A stretch of DNA of 64,000 nt from an uncultured Bacteroidota bacterium (GTDB lineage: Bacteria > Bacteroidota > Bacteroidia > Bacteroidales > VadinHA17). Within the stretch, counting starts at the first letter, position 1. Each line of letters begins with the position of its first letter. Of the stretch, positions 53,830-61,583 are shown in pieces. The stretch covers positions 17,544 through 81,543 of the forward strand of contig CAIJYD010000047.1 of assembly GCA_903824785.1 (NCBI GenBank). The letters are read 5' to 3'. Below the pieces are notes generated by a model, which had not been told where the DNA came from, searched no databases, and worked only from the letters and a program-made list of their open reading frames with translations. Both the position numbers and the translations under genes were made by a program.

Positions 53830-53990
53830 ATCGTTTCTATTTTTGAATCACTTAATCCAAGTTGCTTTTTAATGCCCTCAATGAATTTACTTTTAGCCTC
53901 ATAAGCTTCTTTTCTTTGACGTGCAAGCTTTTGTGGACGATGTAATGCCCGTACTGCCTTTTTCTGTTTCTTTTGGTTTTTATAAGCCAT
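53826..53990 (-). CDS. small basic phage protein (54 aa)
   Basis: A 54-codon Lys/Arg-rich frame (MAYKNQKKQKKAVRALHRPQ...) overlaps the next gene's start by 4 bp (ATGA), which supports it as a real gene. Confidence 0.6.
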   Translation of the reverse strand: MAYKNQKKQKKAVRALHRPQKLARQRKEAYEAKSKFIEGIKKQLGLSDSKIETI

Positions 53991-54006
53991 AGTTTTTGTA
54001 TTAAGG

Positions 54007-54510
54007 TTATTTTAAATGTGCATAATCATCGCCTTTCCATTCCTCAGATATCTGATCTTTGAATGGCCTATTTCTATTGTAAGCTTCAGCAAGTGATGGG
54101 TTGAATTTTGTATGATCAGCGTATTTATTTCTATCAAAACATTCAAGCATAGAAAGAGCTACTGCAGCAACCTGAATCATTTCTTCTCTGTATTTTTTGC
54201 CGTTATATTCACATATTTCTTTTGATGCCTCACCAACTTCTTCCACGAGAATTGATAACCATCTTTCAGGATGATGATTTTGCTCTCCCCATTTTAGGTC
54301 CTGATTTTCTCTTTCACCGCAAATCTCTTTTAAAAGCACATCCCTCAATGTCTGGACTTTAAAACCAAACATCCCTTTACTAACCATTTCTTCAAGTTTT
54401 CTGGCATAATGTTCCCATCCGTGTCCATCCTCCTTCATTCCTTCATGGGAGATTGAATAACTTCCTGTAATTACCTGGTTTCTGATTTCTGAAATGGTTA
54501 AGCTTTTCAT
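54007..54510 (-). CDS. MazG-like nucleotide pyrophosphohydrolase
   Basis: The 167-residue protein has the all-alpha NTP pyrophosphohydrolase pattern in its second half: QDLKWGEQNHHPERWLSILVEEVGEASKEI (EExxE metal site), then a helix with EMIQVAAVALSMLECFDRNK. Phage MazG-like proteins may control nucleotide or alarmone pools. Confidence 0.8.
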   Translation of the reverse strand: MKSLTISEIRNQVITGSYSISHEGMKEDGHGWEHYARKLEEMVSKGMFGFKVQTLRDVLLKEICGERENQDLKWGEQNHHPERWLSILVEEVGEASKEICEYNGKKYREEMIQVAAVALSMLECFDRNKYADHTKFNPSLAEAYNRNRPFKDQISEEWKGDDYAHLK

Positions 54511-54836
54511 TGGTTATTTTTTCTATATTGTTGAATCAGTTTTTTATCCTGTGCTGCTTTTATGTTGTTACATCTTTTTGAAAGTGCCTGCCAGTTATTA
54601 TGGTCCCACGGATCCTCACAAATTTCCATCGGAATTATATGATCTGTCATTTCTGAAGGTTCAACCAGATCCAACGCCTCACATCTTGCACAAAGCGGAT
54701 GTGTCTGCCTGAATGCCCTGCTTTCCTTCTTCCACCTGGTTGTGTGATAAAAATCTTTCCTTGATCTGTTCTCCATCGGCTTCAATAGTCTCGGCACATT
54801 CCACGGCCTCTTTTTTGATTGTGGCTTTTCCATCAT
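54507..54836 (-). CDS. HNH endonuclease
   Basis: The 109-residue protein has the HNH motif: paired Cys in CARCE, then MTDHIIPMEICEDPWDHNNWQALSKRCNNIK. Such nucleases beside terminase or replication genes can support DNA packaging or act as homing enzymes. Its first ~50 codons overlap the DnaA-like gene out of frame by 158 bp; a shorter start at 54776 would still overlap. Confidence 0.82.
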   Translation of the reverse strand: MMEKPQSKKRPWNVPRLLKPMENRSRKDFYHTTRWKKESRAFRQTHPLCARCEALDLVEPSEMTDHIIPMEICEDPWDHNNWQALSKRCNNIKAAQDKKLIQQYRKNNQ

Positions 54837-55251
54837 GTAATAAGTGTGAGTTTTTTAAGAATCCAATTTGTATCGTAAGGTTAAGTACCCTCTGTTCGAG
54901 CTCAGATATCTCTTTTTCGAGTGGGCTTAACATCTTTTCAAGATCAATGGCTCTCTGGGAGAAGTACGAAAGCTTATCCAGAAGCCTCCTGTAATTATTA
55001 ATCTTTGCACATTTAACCTTATCAGTATCAATGTAATTAGTTATTACTTTAATGGCATGATTTACAGTTGCATGATCAAGCCCAAGTTCCCCGGCAATTA
55101 CTGCATATGAGTCAGTTTTATAATCTGCTGAAAAGTACATTATCAACTGCCTGGCGTAAACTATTTCACCCTTCCGGGTTTCCGCCTTAATTTCTTCTGC
55201 TGTAAATCCTTCTCCAAGGCATATCAGCATTTCAATTATTTCGTAAGTCAT
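54679..55251 (-). CDS. DnaA domain IV-like DNA-binding protein
   Basis: The 190-residue protein contains, at about residues 25–75, EIVYARQLIMYFSADYKTDSYAVIAGELGLDHATVNHAIKVI, close to the helix-turn-helix that binds DnaA boxes, with DHATV in place of DHTTV. No ATPase domain is present. A coiled coil follows. It may bind the phage origin or act as a regulator. Confidence 0.72.
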   Translation of the reverse strand: MTYEIIEMLICLGEGFTAEEIKAETRKGEIVYARQLIMYFSADYKTDSYAVIAGELGLDHATVNHAIKVITNYIDTDKVKCAKINNYRRLLDKLSYFSQRAIDLEKMLSPLEKEISELEQRVLNLTIQIGFLKNSHLLHDGKATIKKEAVECAETIEADGEQIKERFLSHNQVEEGKQGIQADTSALCKM

Positions 55252-55367
55252 ACCGGCAGTGTAAATCCGAGAACTATTAACCCGATGGCAATTATGAGAA
55301 ATACAACAATGAATATACCTTCATGCCTGTTGTAACTTTTTACATATTCCCTTTCAATTCGTATCAT
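55248..55367 (-). CDS. 39-residue single-pass membrane protein
   Basis: A 39-codon frame overlaps its upstream neighbour's stop and its downstream neighbour's start by 4 bp each (ATGA type). A membrane segment spans about residues 18–37. Two coupled overlaps support expression; function unknown. Confidence 0.55.
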   Translation of the reverse strand: MIRIEREYVKSYNRHEGIFIVVFLIIAIGLIVLGFTLPV

Positions 55368-55921
55368 ATCATTTCAGGTATTAGTTCTTTTAACTCATAT
55401 CCCTTATTCATTGCTTCCACTATTTTATCAAGCGAAAGCCTGTCATATTCTTTATCATTAACCAGTCCGGCATGACACCACTCAATTTTCCGCAACATTG
55501 CAGCACCGTATTTTTCACTATATCTGCGCTGAAATAAAAAATTATTTTCGGCTTCAGCCTTCCTTTTATCATCAATCTTACTTTGATTCTCCTGGAACAA
55601 TCTCTGGTTCTTATCTTCAATTGAAGTAAGCCATATGTAAATATTCCGGACCATAAAGCGGGTAGTGCCGCCAAGTTCTCCCAGCGATCCGCGGGTAAAT
55701 GCTTCCGCAACCAGGTTAAGAGGCAAAAATTTAAATCTTCCAGTTAGCATATCAATCACAGCACTGGTGATCTTTGCAGTTGAATCACTATCGAGATCCG
55801 ATGCCATATAGAATTTTGCATTTACAGCAAATTCATCAATAAGCTCCTGAAGAGCTGATTTAGGAATCTCACGCACCTGAGTGCTCAGATAAACATTAAA
55901 ATAAGGGCTTTCAATTTCCAT
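55364..55921 (-). CDS. hypothetical phage protein (185 aa)
   Basis: The 185-residue protein has no recognised family. A central helical segment (LPLNLVAEAFTRGSLGELGG) and a charged coiled coil (about 95–130) are visible. It overlaps the DUF4373 gene by 11 bp, in the replication module. Confidence 0.5.
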   Translation of the reverse strand: MEIESPYFNVYLSTQVREIPKSALQELIDEFAVNAKFYMASDLDSDSTAKITSAVIDMLTGRFKFLPLNLVAEAFTRGSLGELGGTTRFMVRNIYIWLTSIEDKNQRLFQENQSKIDDKRKAEAENNFLFQRRYSEKYGAAMLRKIEWCHAGLVNDKEYDRLSLDKIVEAMNKGYELKELIPEMI

Positions 55922-56735
55922 TTGATATAATGTTAGGTTTTTGTGAATTTTCCCTTCGTTCCCTGGCTTCCTTCAATAATCGCCTTTCACGGACAAACAT
56001 ATCTTCACCCGGAATAATTTCTTTCTTGGTAGTTTTCAGGGCGAAAAAGCCAGCCCACTCATTGTTTATGCTCTGCTTTACAATCTCAAGGGCAGTATCA
56101 ACATTATCACCACTGATCTCAACAAGCTCATTATACTTGCCATTCATCCCGGTCAGGGTCTTATATGGCTTTCCAATCTCTTTTTTATAAGCAATCCACT
56201 TTTCCCAAACAGGCAAAAAAGAAGGAGAAACAAAATCAGTGTAATTCTTTACTTTACTCTCCTTTACTTTACTCTTCTTTACTTTACTTTCCTTTACTTT
56301 ACTTTGCATTGCCTGTGCATTGCCTGCGCTATGCGGTGGTAATGCGTACGCATCAGAAGTGTTATTTAGTTGATTCTCTGCTTTTTTCTGCCACCTGATA
56401 TGAGCAAGTTCACGCATATAATCTCTCTTTTCTTCAAGTGGCTGCATTCTTTTAATCAAACTCACTGAACAAAAATTATTTTCATCAAAATCAAAAAGGG
56501 CGTATCTTTTCACAACAGTCTCGAACTTTTCTTTCGAAGATCCGTATCTTCTTGAAAGAGGATCCAGTAGTGAAAGAGGGGCGTTGTATCCTGGTTGCTC
56601 CCTTAAATACTCAATGAGTATCCAGTAAATTCCATATGCCTCTAACCCCATTTGAGCCATTAAAAGCATGATTTTAGGATCATTCACGGCATTGCTGTCA
56701 TGCGGAAAATACATTGAATCTTTACCTGTTTTCAT
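55911..56735 (-). CDS. DUF4373 (Lin1244-like) replication-module protein
   Basis: The roughly 274-residue protein begins DSMYFPHDSNAVNDPKIMLL, the DUF4373 N-terminus typical of phage replication or DNA-binding proteins in Bacteroidota. A Lys/Ser/Val repeat at about residues 143–162 comes from a 15-bp tandem repeat. A DnaD-like helical region (KEIGKPYKTLTGMNGKYNEL) follows. The ATG overlaps the upstream stop (TAATG). Confidence 0.75.
   Translation of the reverse strand: MKTGKDSMYFPHDSNAVNDPKIMLLMAQMGLEAYGIYWILIEYLREQPGYNAPLSLLDPLSRRYGSSKEKFETVVKRYALFDFDENNFCSVSLIKRMQPLEEKRDYMRELAHIRWQKKAENQLNNTSDAYALPPHSAGNAQAMQSKVKESKVKKSKVKESKVKNYTDFVSPSFLPVWEKWIAYKKEIGKPYKTLTGMNGKYNELVEISGDNVDTALEIVKQSINNEWAGFFALKTTKKEIIPGEDMFVRERRLLKEARERRENSQKPNIISNGN
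56248..56307 (-). repeat. four-unit 15-bp tandem repeat inside the DUF4373 gene
   Basis: Four imperfect copies of TTTACTTTACTCTCC (plus strand) encode the repeating SKVKE/K linker. In-frame length changes would lengthen or shorten the linker by five residues. Confidence 0.8.
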
Positions 56736-57034
56736 TATGCAAGCCTCCAGCAATGATTAGGTTTACCAAGCACCCCTGTTCTCATTTCACTGGTAGCAAC
56801 AAGAAATCCCATATCCGTAAGGTCAGACATAGATCTTCTCACACTATTTATCTTCCGGAAGTAGTCAAAATTCAACCGCTCACAAACCTCAAAAGGAGTG
56901 AATGATTGTCCGGGATTGCACCTGAACAGCGATAGTATGAGCTTCGAATCAGATCCAGCCTTCATCCTGCTCAATGCAAGCTCTGTTCCGGTCAAACCTG
57001 TGCTGTTATAAAAGATATCGAGTTGTTTTTCCAT
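56735..57034 (-). CDS. winged-helix-like phage protein (99 aa)
   Basis: The 99-residue protein shows a winged-helix pattern: LILSLFRCNPGQSFTPFEVCERL, then FRKINSVRRSMSDLTDMGFL and a wing with GKPNHCWRLA. Probably a regulator or replication accessory. Confidence 0.6.
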   Translation of the reverse strand: MEKQLDIFYNSTGLTGTELALSRMKAGSDSKLILSLFRCNPGQSFTPFEVCERLNFDYFRKINSVRRSMSDLTDMGFLVATSEMRTGVLGKPNHCWRLA

Positions 57035-57112
57035 ACTGATTTTCGTGAAAGAAGTTTTATATTGTTTTCAAAATCACTTATATAATTCACACATCAACAG
57101 GGTAAAATTTTT

Positions 57113-57418
57113 TTATATTAAATCATCTTCATTAAATATCTGCTTACCACAGTATTTTGCAGTCATTTCCTCAATCTTTGATCCCTCTGAAAATTTAGCA
57201 TCTGAGAGCAGAAGTAAAGCATCACACTTACAAACTTCAGACAGACACAAGGCCATTGCCTCACTGTTGGTAGCGCCCTCAGGAACTAACTCCATCGGGT
57301 TTACATAGTCAAATGTGTTTTTCATCAGGAGCATTTCAGCTCGCTTAAATTTTTCTAAAGCTTTCTCCCTGGGAACGCCGGTAACTTTACCGGAAATAAA
57401 TACCTTCATCGATCTCAT
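57113..57418 (-). CDS. DUF4406 protein (nucleoside deoxyribosyltransferase-like)
   Basis: The 101-residue protein has the DUF4406 pattern: MKVFISGKVTGVP start, NPMELVPEGATNSEAMALCL and LLLLSDAKFSEGSKIEEMTA. The fold is that of nucleoside 2-deoxyribosyltransferases; activity of phage members is untested. The start at 57418 overlaps the upstream stop by 4 bp; a longer in-frame start is rejected. Confidence 0.78.
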   Translation of the reverse strand: MRSMKVFISGKVTGVPREKALEKFKRAEMLLMKNTFDYVNPMELVPEGATNSEAMALCLSEVCKCDALLLLSDAKFSEGSKIEEMTAKYCGKQIFNEDDLI

Positions 57419-57717
57419 TGGTTTGCTAGTTTTAATACATCCTTTTTGCTTACCCACTTACGGCTGTAAGGGTTAGTAATGTCATCGCAACGATAACGAA
57501 CTGTCTTATCTGTAAACATTGCTTTGTGCAGCGAAGGAAGCCCCTTTCTTACCTTTGATTCCTTCAGGAGCTTAACTGCCGCATTCTGGGTAATAAATGG
57601 ATCTATATCCTTTGGCTTGATGCCAAGAATTTTAAAGGTTTCTGATATAGACGCATGAACTGTTAAATCGAGAAGGTCAAGCAGATCCTTCCGTTCCATT
57701 ACAATAGGATCACTCAT
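57415..57717 (-). CDS. hypothetical phage protein, possible HTH (100 aa)
   Basis: About 100 residues, helical, with a C-terminal SRKWVSKKDVLKLANQ segment like excisionase-type helix-turn-helix ends. Starts at an ATG at 57717; a GTG one codon earlier would overlap the upstream stop. Confidence 0.5.
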   Translation of the reverse strand: MSDPIVMERKDLLDLLDLTVHASISETFKILGIKPKDIDPFITQNAAVKLLKESKVRKGLPSLHKAMFTDKTVRYRCDDITNPYSRKWVSKKDVLKLANQ

Positions 57718-57890
57718 CACTCAGCGCTCTTACCTGTTATCGCAACAATCCTGGCATCGTTAATTTCCTTTACAACGCCGGCCATTTTGATGTTAAGAAA
57801 TTGTAAGTGTTCGCTATCCTTAAATTCATCATTGATTTTTTCCAGAAGATCTATCGCATCTTCGTAGATAGTTTTTTTCTCAGTTGCCAT
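57717..57890 (-). CDS. small hypothetical phage protein (57 aa)
   Basis: A 57-codon helical frame (MATEKKTIYEDAIDLLEKIN...) fills the gap between two genes and touches the next start. No family recognised. Confidence 0.55.
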   Translation of the reverse strand: MATEKKTIYEDAIDLLEKINDEFKDSEHLQFLNIKMAGVVKEINDARIVAITGKSAE

Positions 57891-57909
57891 AGGTTAAATA
57901 TTTAATTTC

Positions 57910-58428
57910 CTATTCTTCAAATGGTAAACACTCCTGCACAAGAGCCTTTAGTTTTGATTTATTATCCTGTGAAAGTTTTGATGCCTCTATTCTTCCGAGG
58001 AAACCATAAATAGTGTCATTTATAGACCTTTCGGCAGCAGCAAGCATTTTTTTTGCGTCAGGGAATCCAGGCTGCAAGTCCTTAAATAACTTCCTGGTCT
58101 TTTCCATTTTTCTTACCGTGTCTGCCAGCTTGGTAACAACAACATCATTAACGGCCTCTTTGTCATGTTTTAAGTTTATGCCCTTGCCGTAAACCACCTT
58201 CAAACGAACAGGATAATTATTCCTTAAAAACATCTCATTCAATTTTACAACCCAGATAGCTCTTTCTTCAATCCATTGCTTCCTTTCGAGTTCATCTTCA
58301 GGTATGTCTTTCTTGAAATAATCCCCGGTAAGAGTATCCCATGAGATTAATATTCCATCGAGTTTTTCTCTTTTTTGATAAAGTCTCTCTGCTATAAATT
58401 CTATTAATTCAAAGTCTTTAGTTTTCAT
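57910..58428 (-). CDS. hypothetical phage protein (172 aa)
   Basis: The 172-residue protein is largely helical and highly charged (LADTVRKMEKTRKLFKDLQP). It lies 4 bp after the ParB-like gene. No family recognised. Confidence 0.55.
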   Translation of the reverse strand: MKTKDFELIEFIAERLYQKREKLDGILISWDTLTGDYFKKDIPEDELERKQWIEERAIWVVKLNEMFLRNNYPVRLKVVYGKGINLKHDKEAVNDVVVTKLADTVRKMEKTRKLFKDLQPGFPDAKKMLAAAERSINDTIYGFLGRIEASKLSQDNKSKLKALVQECLPFEE

Positions 58429-58432
58429 CTTA

Positions 58433-59446
58433 TTAGTTTTTATTGTTGATTTTTATTCCCATATATCCGGCAAGGGTGCCTATTGTTGTTAAGAGTTGAG
58501 TAAACTCATTCATTGAAATCATAGATGAAAGCGACTTAACCTCTGTCACTCCCAGTCCATTTAGCATTCCGTTTAGTTCTGCGATCTTGGTGCTCAGCTT
58601 CCTGGTCTCCTCTTGAATAGAGCTGAGTTTGCGGGCAACAGAGTTAAAGGCTGTTTCAAACTCATCAGTTCCATCAACATTCTGACGAATCACATCTTCC
58701 ATCGACTTGTAGTAATTACCGCCTCCGGTCTTTCCGGCAAAAGATGTATTGGTAATAGTTCCGGCAAGTTCTTTTTGCTTCTCAAAGTCAATAGGAGCCT
58801 GCCCTTTTTCTTGTCGTTCTTTGTTGATTTTTCTGATTGATTTCTTAAATCCCTCTACTTGCCCTGTTGTCTTTAGTGAATTGACTGCTTCCGTGTCAAT
58901 ATCCTCAGAGTTGATAATATCAAGTGCAGAAGCAATACGCCATTGTGGTATAGAGCCTTTAAGAAACTTTAAGATTGTGGTTTGTCCAACTCCAGTTTGC
59001 TTTGTTTTAGAGAAGGATTCGGGGCTTTCAAAAAGCGACTTAATGAGTTCATTAACTCGCTCCCAGCTCTCATACATCATAATTTCACTATCCAAAAACT
59101 CCTTTACCTCCCGAACTGTGCCATTGATCATTTCAACAGAAACACCTCTTTGTGTCATGTTCTCCTGAACCATCATCAGCACCATATTGAAGTCTGAAAT
59201 TTCATTAACTGAAATATCAATTTCTTTAATACCCAGTTCTCGAATGGCAACAAGCCGGTGGTGTCCGAATGGTATCTGATACTTGCCAGAGCTCTGGTCG
59301 TTGTTTTTTGGTCTCGCAGTCATGCCAGCCCACAAACCCAGGTCGGTAATAGATCCTTTCAGCTTCTCAACGGTAACAACATCTATTGGTACAAGCGTCG
59401 TATTCCTGAATGGGTTAAATTCAATGTCCTTTACTTTGATTTTCAT
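58433..59446 (-). CDS. ParB/Srx-fold protein
   Basis: The 337-residue protein has the ParB N-terminal nuclease-like fold at about 1–110 (LKGSITDLGLWAGMTARP, then IPFGHHRLVAIRELG, where GHHR resembles the phospho/CTP-binding GERR box), followed by a helical region. Phage ParB-like proteins can partition, regulate, or act as nucleases; the role is open. Confidence 0.75.
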   Translation of the reverse strand: MKIKVKDIEFNPFRNTTLVPIDVVTVEKLKGSITDLGLWAGMTARPKNNDQSSGKYQIPFGHHRLVAIRELGIKEIDISVNEISDFNMVLMMVQENMTQRGVSVEMINGTVREVKEFLDSEIMMYESWERVNELIKSLFESPESFSKTKQTGVGQTTILKFLKGSIPQWRIASALDIINSEDIDTEAVNSLKTTGQVEGFKKSIRKINKERQEKGQAPIDFEKQKELAGTITNTSFAGKTGGGNYYKSMEDVIRQNVDGTDEFETAFNSVARKLSSIQEETRKLSTKIAELNGMLNGLGVTEVKSLSSMISMNEFTQLLTTIGTLAGYMGIKINNKN

Positions 59447-59463
59447 AGTCTTTATTTTTTTGT

Positions 59464-59649
59464 TTAGTTCAGGTTTATAATTGAATCATTAAACATCATA
59501 CCTTCAGATACACGAATTTTCTCCGCAGTCTTGCATTTCGGAGTATTAACTAGCACATTCATATGAAGCTTTAACCTCAGGTTATTCAGCCTCAAACGCT
59601 TCAATTCCTTTTCGTACGCTTTTACAATTTCTTTCTCGTTGGCGGTCAT
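59464..59649 (-). CDS. small coiled-coil phage protein (61 aa)
   Basis: The 61 residues start with a basic coiled coil (KEIVKAYEKELKRLRLNNLR). No family recognised. Lies upstream of the ParB-like gene. Confidence 0.45.
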   Translation of the reverse strand: MTANEKEIVKAYEKELKRLRLNNLRLKLHMNVLVNTPKCKTAEKIRVSEGMMFNDSIINLN

Positions 59650-59729
59650 AGGTCAGGTTTAGTTTTGTGCCGGTCGGAGGGGGTGAGCCCGCTTAAAGAA
59701 GGCATCCCCCATCCCGTCCGGCGGGTTAG

Positions 59730-60167
59730 CTATGCTGTTACTAATTGAAGTTCAAAAACATTCCGAAACCGTTTCTCCCTTACAGGTCTTGCGGCTGCAA
59801 TCGGGGCTCTCGTACCCCTGCAGCGAAAAACCCTAACCATGTTTTTATCATCCATTATCATCGTGAAGCTGAGTATCAGGAATAATATTGCAAGCACTTT
59901 CTTAAACGGATTATCATCAATGCAATACTCTTTAAAGAGGTACCACCTGGTTAAATCTGTCTCTTTGTGTATTCCCAGCTCGCGGTAAATGTTTTTCAGG
60001 TGCCCAGTAACAGTGAGCGGAGATATATTCAGCTTACCTGCAATCTCTTTCTGAGTGTAACCCCATGCCAATAGTCGCGCGATCTGCATTTCCCTTGGCG
60101 AGAGCTCGAGGCACTCAAGCTTCTCTTTTTGAAATAATCCTGATTCTAAGTTGCTAACCCTGTTCAT
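59730..60167 (-). CDS. LuxR-type HTH regulator
   Basis: The 145-residue protein has a LuxR C-terminal HTH at about residues 20–75 (LSPREMQIARLLAWGYTQKEIAGKL, SPLTVTGHLKNIYRELGI), no receiver domain, then a membrane-like segment (KVLAILFLILSFTMIM) and a basic Arg/Ala-rich tail. Likely a phage transcription activator. Confidence 0.78.
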   Translation of the reverse strand: MNRVSNLESGLFQKEKLECLELSPREMQIARLLAWGYTQKEIAGKLNISPLTVTGHLKNIYRELGIHKETDLTRWYLFKEYCIDDNPFKKVLAILFLILSFTMIMDDKNMVRVFRCRGTRAPIAAARPVREKRFRNVFELQLVTA

Positions 60168-60169
60168 AA

Positions 60170-60436
60170 TTATTGTTTATTAATTGGTTCCCCTGTCCAT
60201 GCATTAATACCCTTTGCAGCAAAATAAGATTCGATGGCTTTAATTTCGAAGATGCGAAACGGACGCAATCCGATAACTCTTTGTCGGAATGTTGAAATAC
60301 TCCAGAAGCACAAAATGCATATCTCATTGCGTATTTCTGTACGTTTATTATAAGGCATCGAATCGAAGGTTTTTTTAAAACCTCCCGGTATGTTTCGCTT
60401 TCCATTACCTATCTGATTTTGCCCCCCCTTATTCAT
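60170..60436 (-). CDS. Cro-like DNA-binding regulator
   Basis: The 88-residue protein has the pattern FDSMPYNKRTEIRNEICILC FWSISTFRQRV, as in small regulators found at the start of the lytic operon of Bacteroidota phages. It is transcribed divergently from the repressor gene, so it probably acts like Cro. Overlapping frames on the same strand are rejected. Confidence 0.6.
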   Translation of the reverse strand: MNKGGQNQIGNGKRNIPGGFKKTFDSMPYNKRTEIRNEICILCFWSISTFRQRVIGLRPFRIFEIKAIESYFAAKGINAWTGEPINKQ

Positions 60437-60570
60437 GGTATTGATTATTAATTTAAATTATTACATCTTTGTTATTGTGATTACAAATCTATAGTTTAAA
60501 TATTATATAATCAACTACTATATACTATTTATTTCGAACAAAGTCGTAATTTATATCAATTCTAAATAAG
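60437..60570. promoter_or_regulatory. divergent operator/promoter region of the immunity switch
   Basis: AT-rich 134-bp interval. On the minus strand GTTG (60515–60512), 20 bp and TAGATTTG (60491–60484) fit a promoter for the Cro-like operon. No clear operator palindromes were found by eye. Confidence 0.5.
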
Positions 60571-60993
60571 ATGGGAGAAAAGGAAAGGTTACAATTAATT
60601 ATAACCGAGCTTATTATGCAGGTACCGGAGTTCGCTAAAAGCATAAACGTATCTCGGGATACTATCTATAATATCCTTAATGGAAAAACCCAAATATCAC
60701 CTTCTGTTAAGCGAAATTTATTCGAAACTTATAAGAATATAAGCCGTGAATGGTTTGAACAGGGCATTGGGGAGATGTTTACATGGAAGGAGTCAAAAGA
60801 GCCTAAAGCGAAATTAAAAGCTATCAGTAATGTTGATGACAAAGATTTCATCATTGAAAAATATCAGAAGTTAATATCTCAACAAGGTAAGATTATTGAT
60901 ATGCTTACCGAAGATTCGACAAAATACCAGAATAAAATAATCGAACTTGAAAAGGAAATCCTGCGTTTAATGAGTCTAAATAGTACCAAATAA
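60571..60993 (+). CDS. phage repressor-like HTH protein
   Basis: The 140-residue protein has an XRE-like HTH at about 18–45 (VPEFAKSINVSRDTIYNILNGKTQIS) and a C-terminal coiled coil (LTEDSTKYQNKIIELEKEILRL) for dimerisation. It lacks a LexA/CI-type autoproteolysis domain. Position and divergent orientation suggest the lysogeny repressor. Confidence 0.75.
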   Translation: MGEKERLQLIITELIMQVPEFAKSINVSRDTIYNILNGKTQISPSVKRNLFETYKNISREWFEQGIGEMFTWKESKEPKAKLKAISNVDDKDFIIEKYQKLISQQGKIIDMLTEDSTKYQNKIIELEKEILRLMSLNSTK

Positions 60994-61020
60994 ATTAAAT
61001 CTAAATTAAATCTAAATTAA
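60991..61020 (+). repeat. 11-bp AT-rich tandem repeat after the repressor gene
   Basis: About three copies of AAATTAAATCT follow the repressor stop codon. They may be a binding site or simply slippage. Confidence 0.5.
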
Positions 61021-61061
61021 GATATTAACAAATTTTAACAAATATCACATTTTATATTATA

Positions 61062-61069
61062 TAGATTTG
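61062..61069 (+). promoter_or_regulatory. possible promoter -7 element
   Basis: TAGATTTG fits TAnnTTTG about 35 bp before the 61103 start; no good -33 match is seen. The same octamer serves the opposite strand at 60491–60484. Confidence 0.35.
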
Positions 61070-61102
61070 GATAGTAATTTGTCTTAATCCTATTTCAAAT
61101 TA

Positions 61103-61369
61103 ATGATGAAAAAATCTAAATCGACGCAAATGGGTAACATAGCCTCCCTTAAAAAAACAATAGAATTTTATCAGAATGAACTATTGGAAAGAAATAAAAT
61201 AATTTCGAGGCTTAATACTAGGTGTAATAATTTATTCGGTAAACTAAACTCTCAGATAAAAGATGACTTCCCTTCCCAAATAAAAATTAAACATACAGCA
61301 ATATTGCTATTTTTTATTGTAAGCCATCTTAGTGAATTTAATATCTGGTTAACATTGTTTGAAATATGA
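61103..61369 (+). CDS. coiled-coil hypothetical protein (88 aa)
   Basis: The 88 residues have a basic N-terminus, a coiled coil (KTIEFYQNELLERNKIISRLN) and a hydrophobic C-terminal segment (about 67–86) that could be a membrane anchor. It overlaps the lipoprotein start by 4 bp. Likely expressed in the lysogen. Confidence 0.5.
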   Translation: MMKKSKSTQMGNIASLKKTIEFYQNELLERNKIISRLNTRCNNLFGKLNSQIKDDFPSQIKIKHTAILLFFIVSHLSEFNIWLTLFEI

Positions 61370-61575
61370 AAAAACTATTATTCCTCTTAGCGCTTACCCT
61401 TCTTTTCTCCTGCGAAAAAGAAGCAGAATATTGTTGGACATGTACGGTAACTAAGGTCACTGTATTTCAGGGAGGCTCTTCTTCTACAACCACAACAACA
61501 ACTCCATGCGGAATGTCAACCCGCGAAATGGAGCTTTATGCTCAGAAAAACAATGGTTACTGCACAAAAAATTAA
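61366..61575 (+). CDS. small lipoprotein, candidate lysogenic-conversion gene
   Basis: The 69-residue protein has a lipoprotein signal ending in LLFSC and a mature part with paired cysteines (CWTCTV, CGM, NGYC) and a Ser/Thr run. It lies beside the repressor gene on the plus strand, the region usually active in lysogens. Function unknown; surface exclusion is one idea. Confidence 0.55.
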   Translation: MKKLLFLLALTLLFSCEKEAEYCWTCTVTKVTVFQGGSSSTTTTTTPCGMSTREMELYAQKNNGYCTKN

Positions 61576-61583
61576 CCTATAAG

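Noticed and set aside
56248..56307. Short regular repeats as a CRISPR array
   Set aside because: The units are contiguous with no spacers and are in-frame codons of a protein linker.
60154..60405. 83-codon frame overlapping the Cro-like gene
   Set aside because: The 60170–60436 frame in the same place has the conserved phage-regulator pattern; the other is its shadow.
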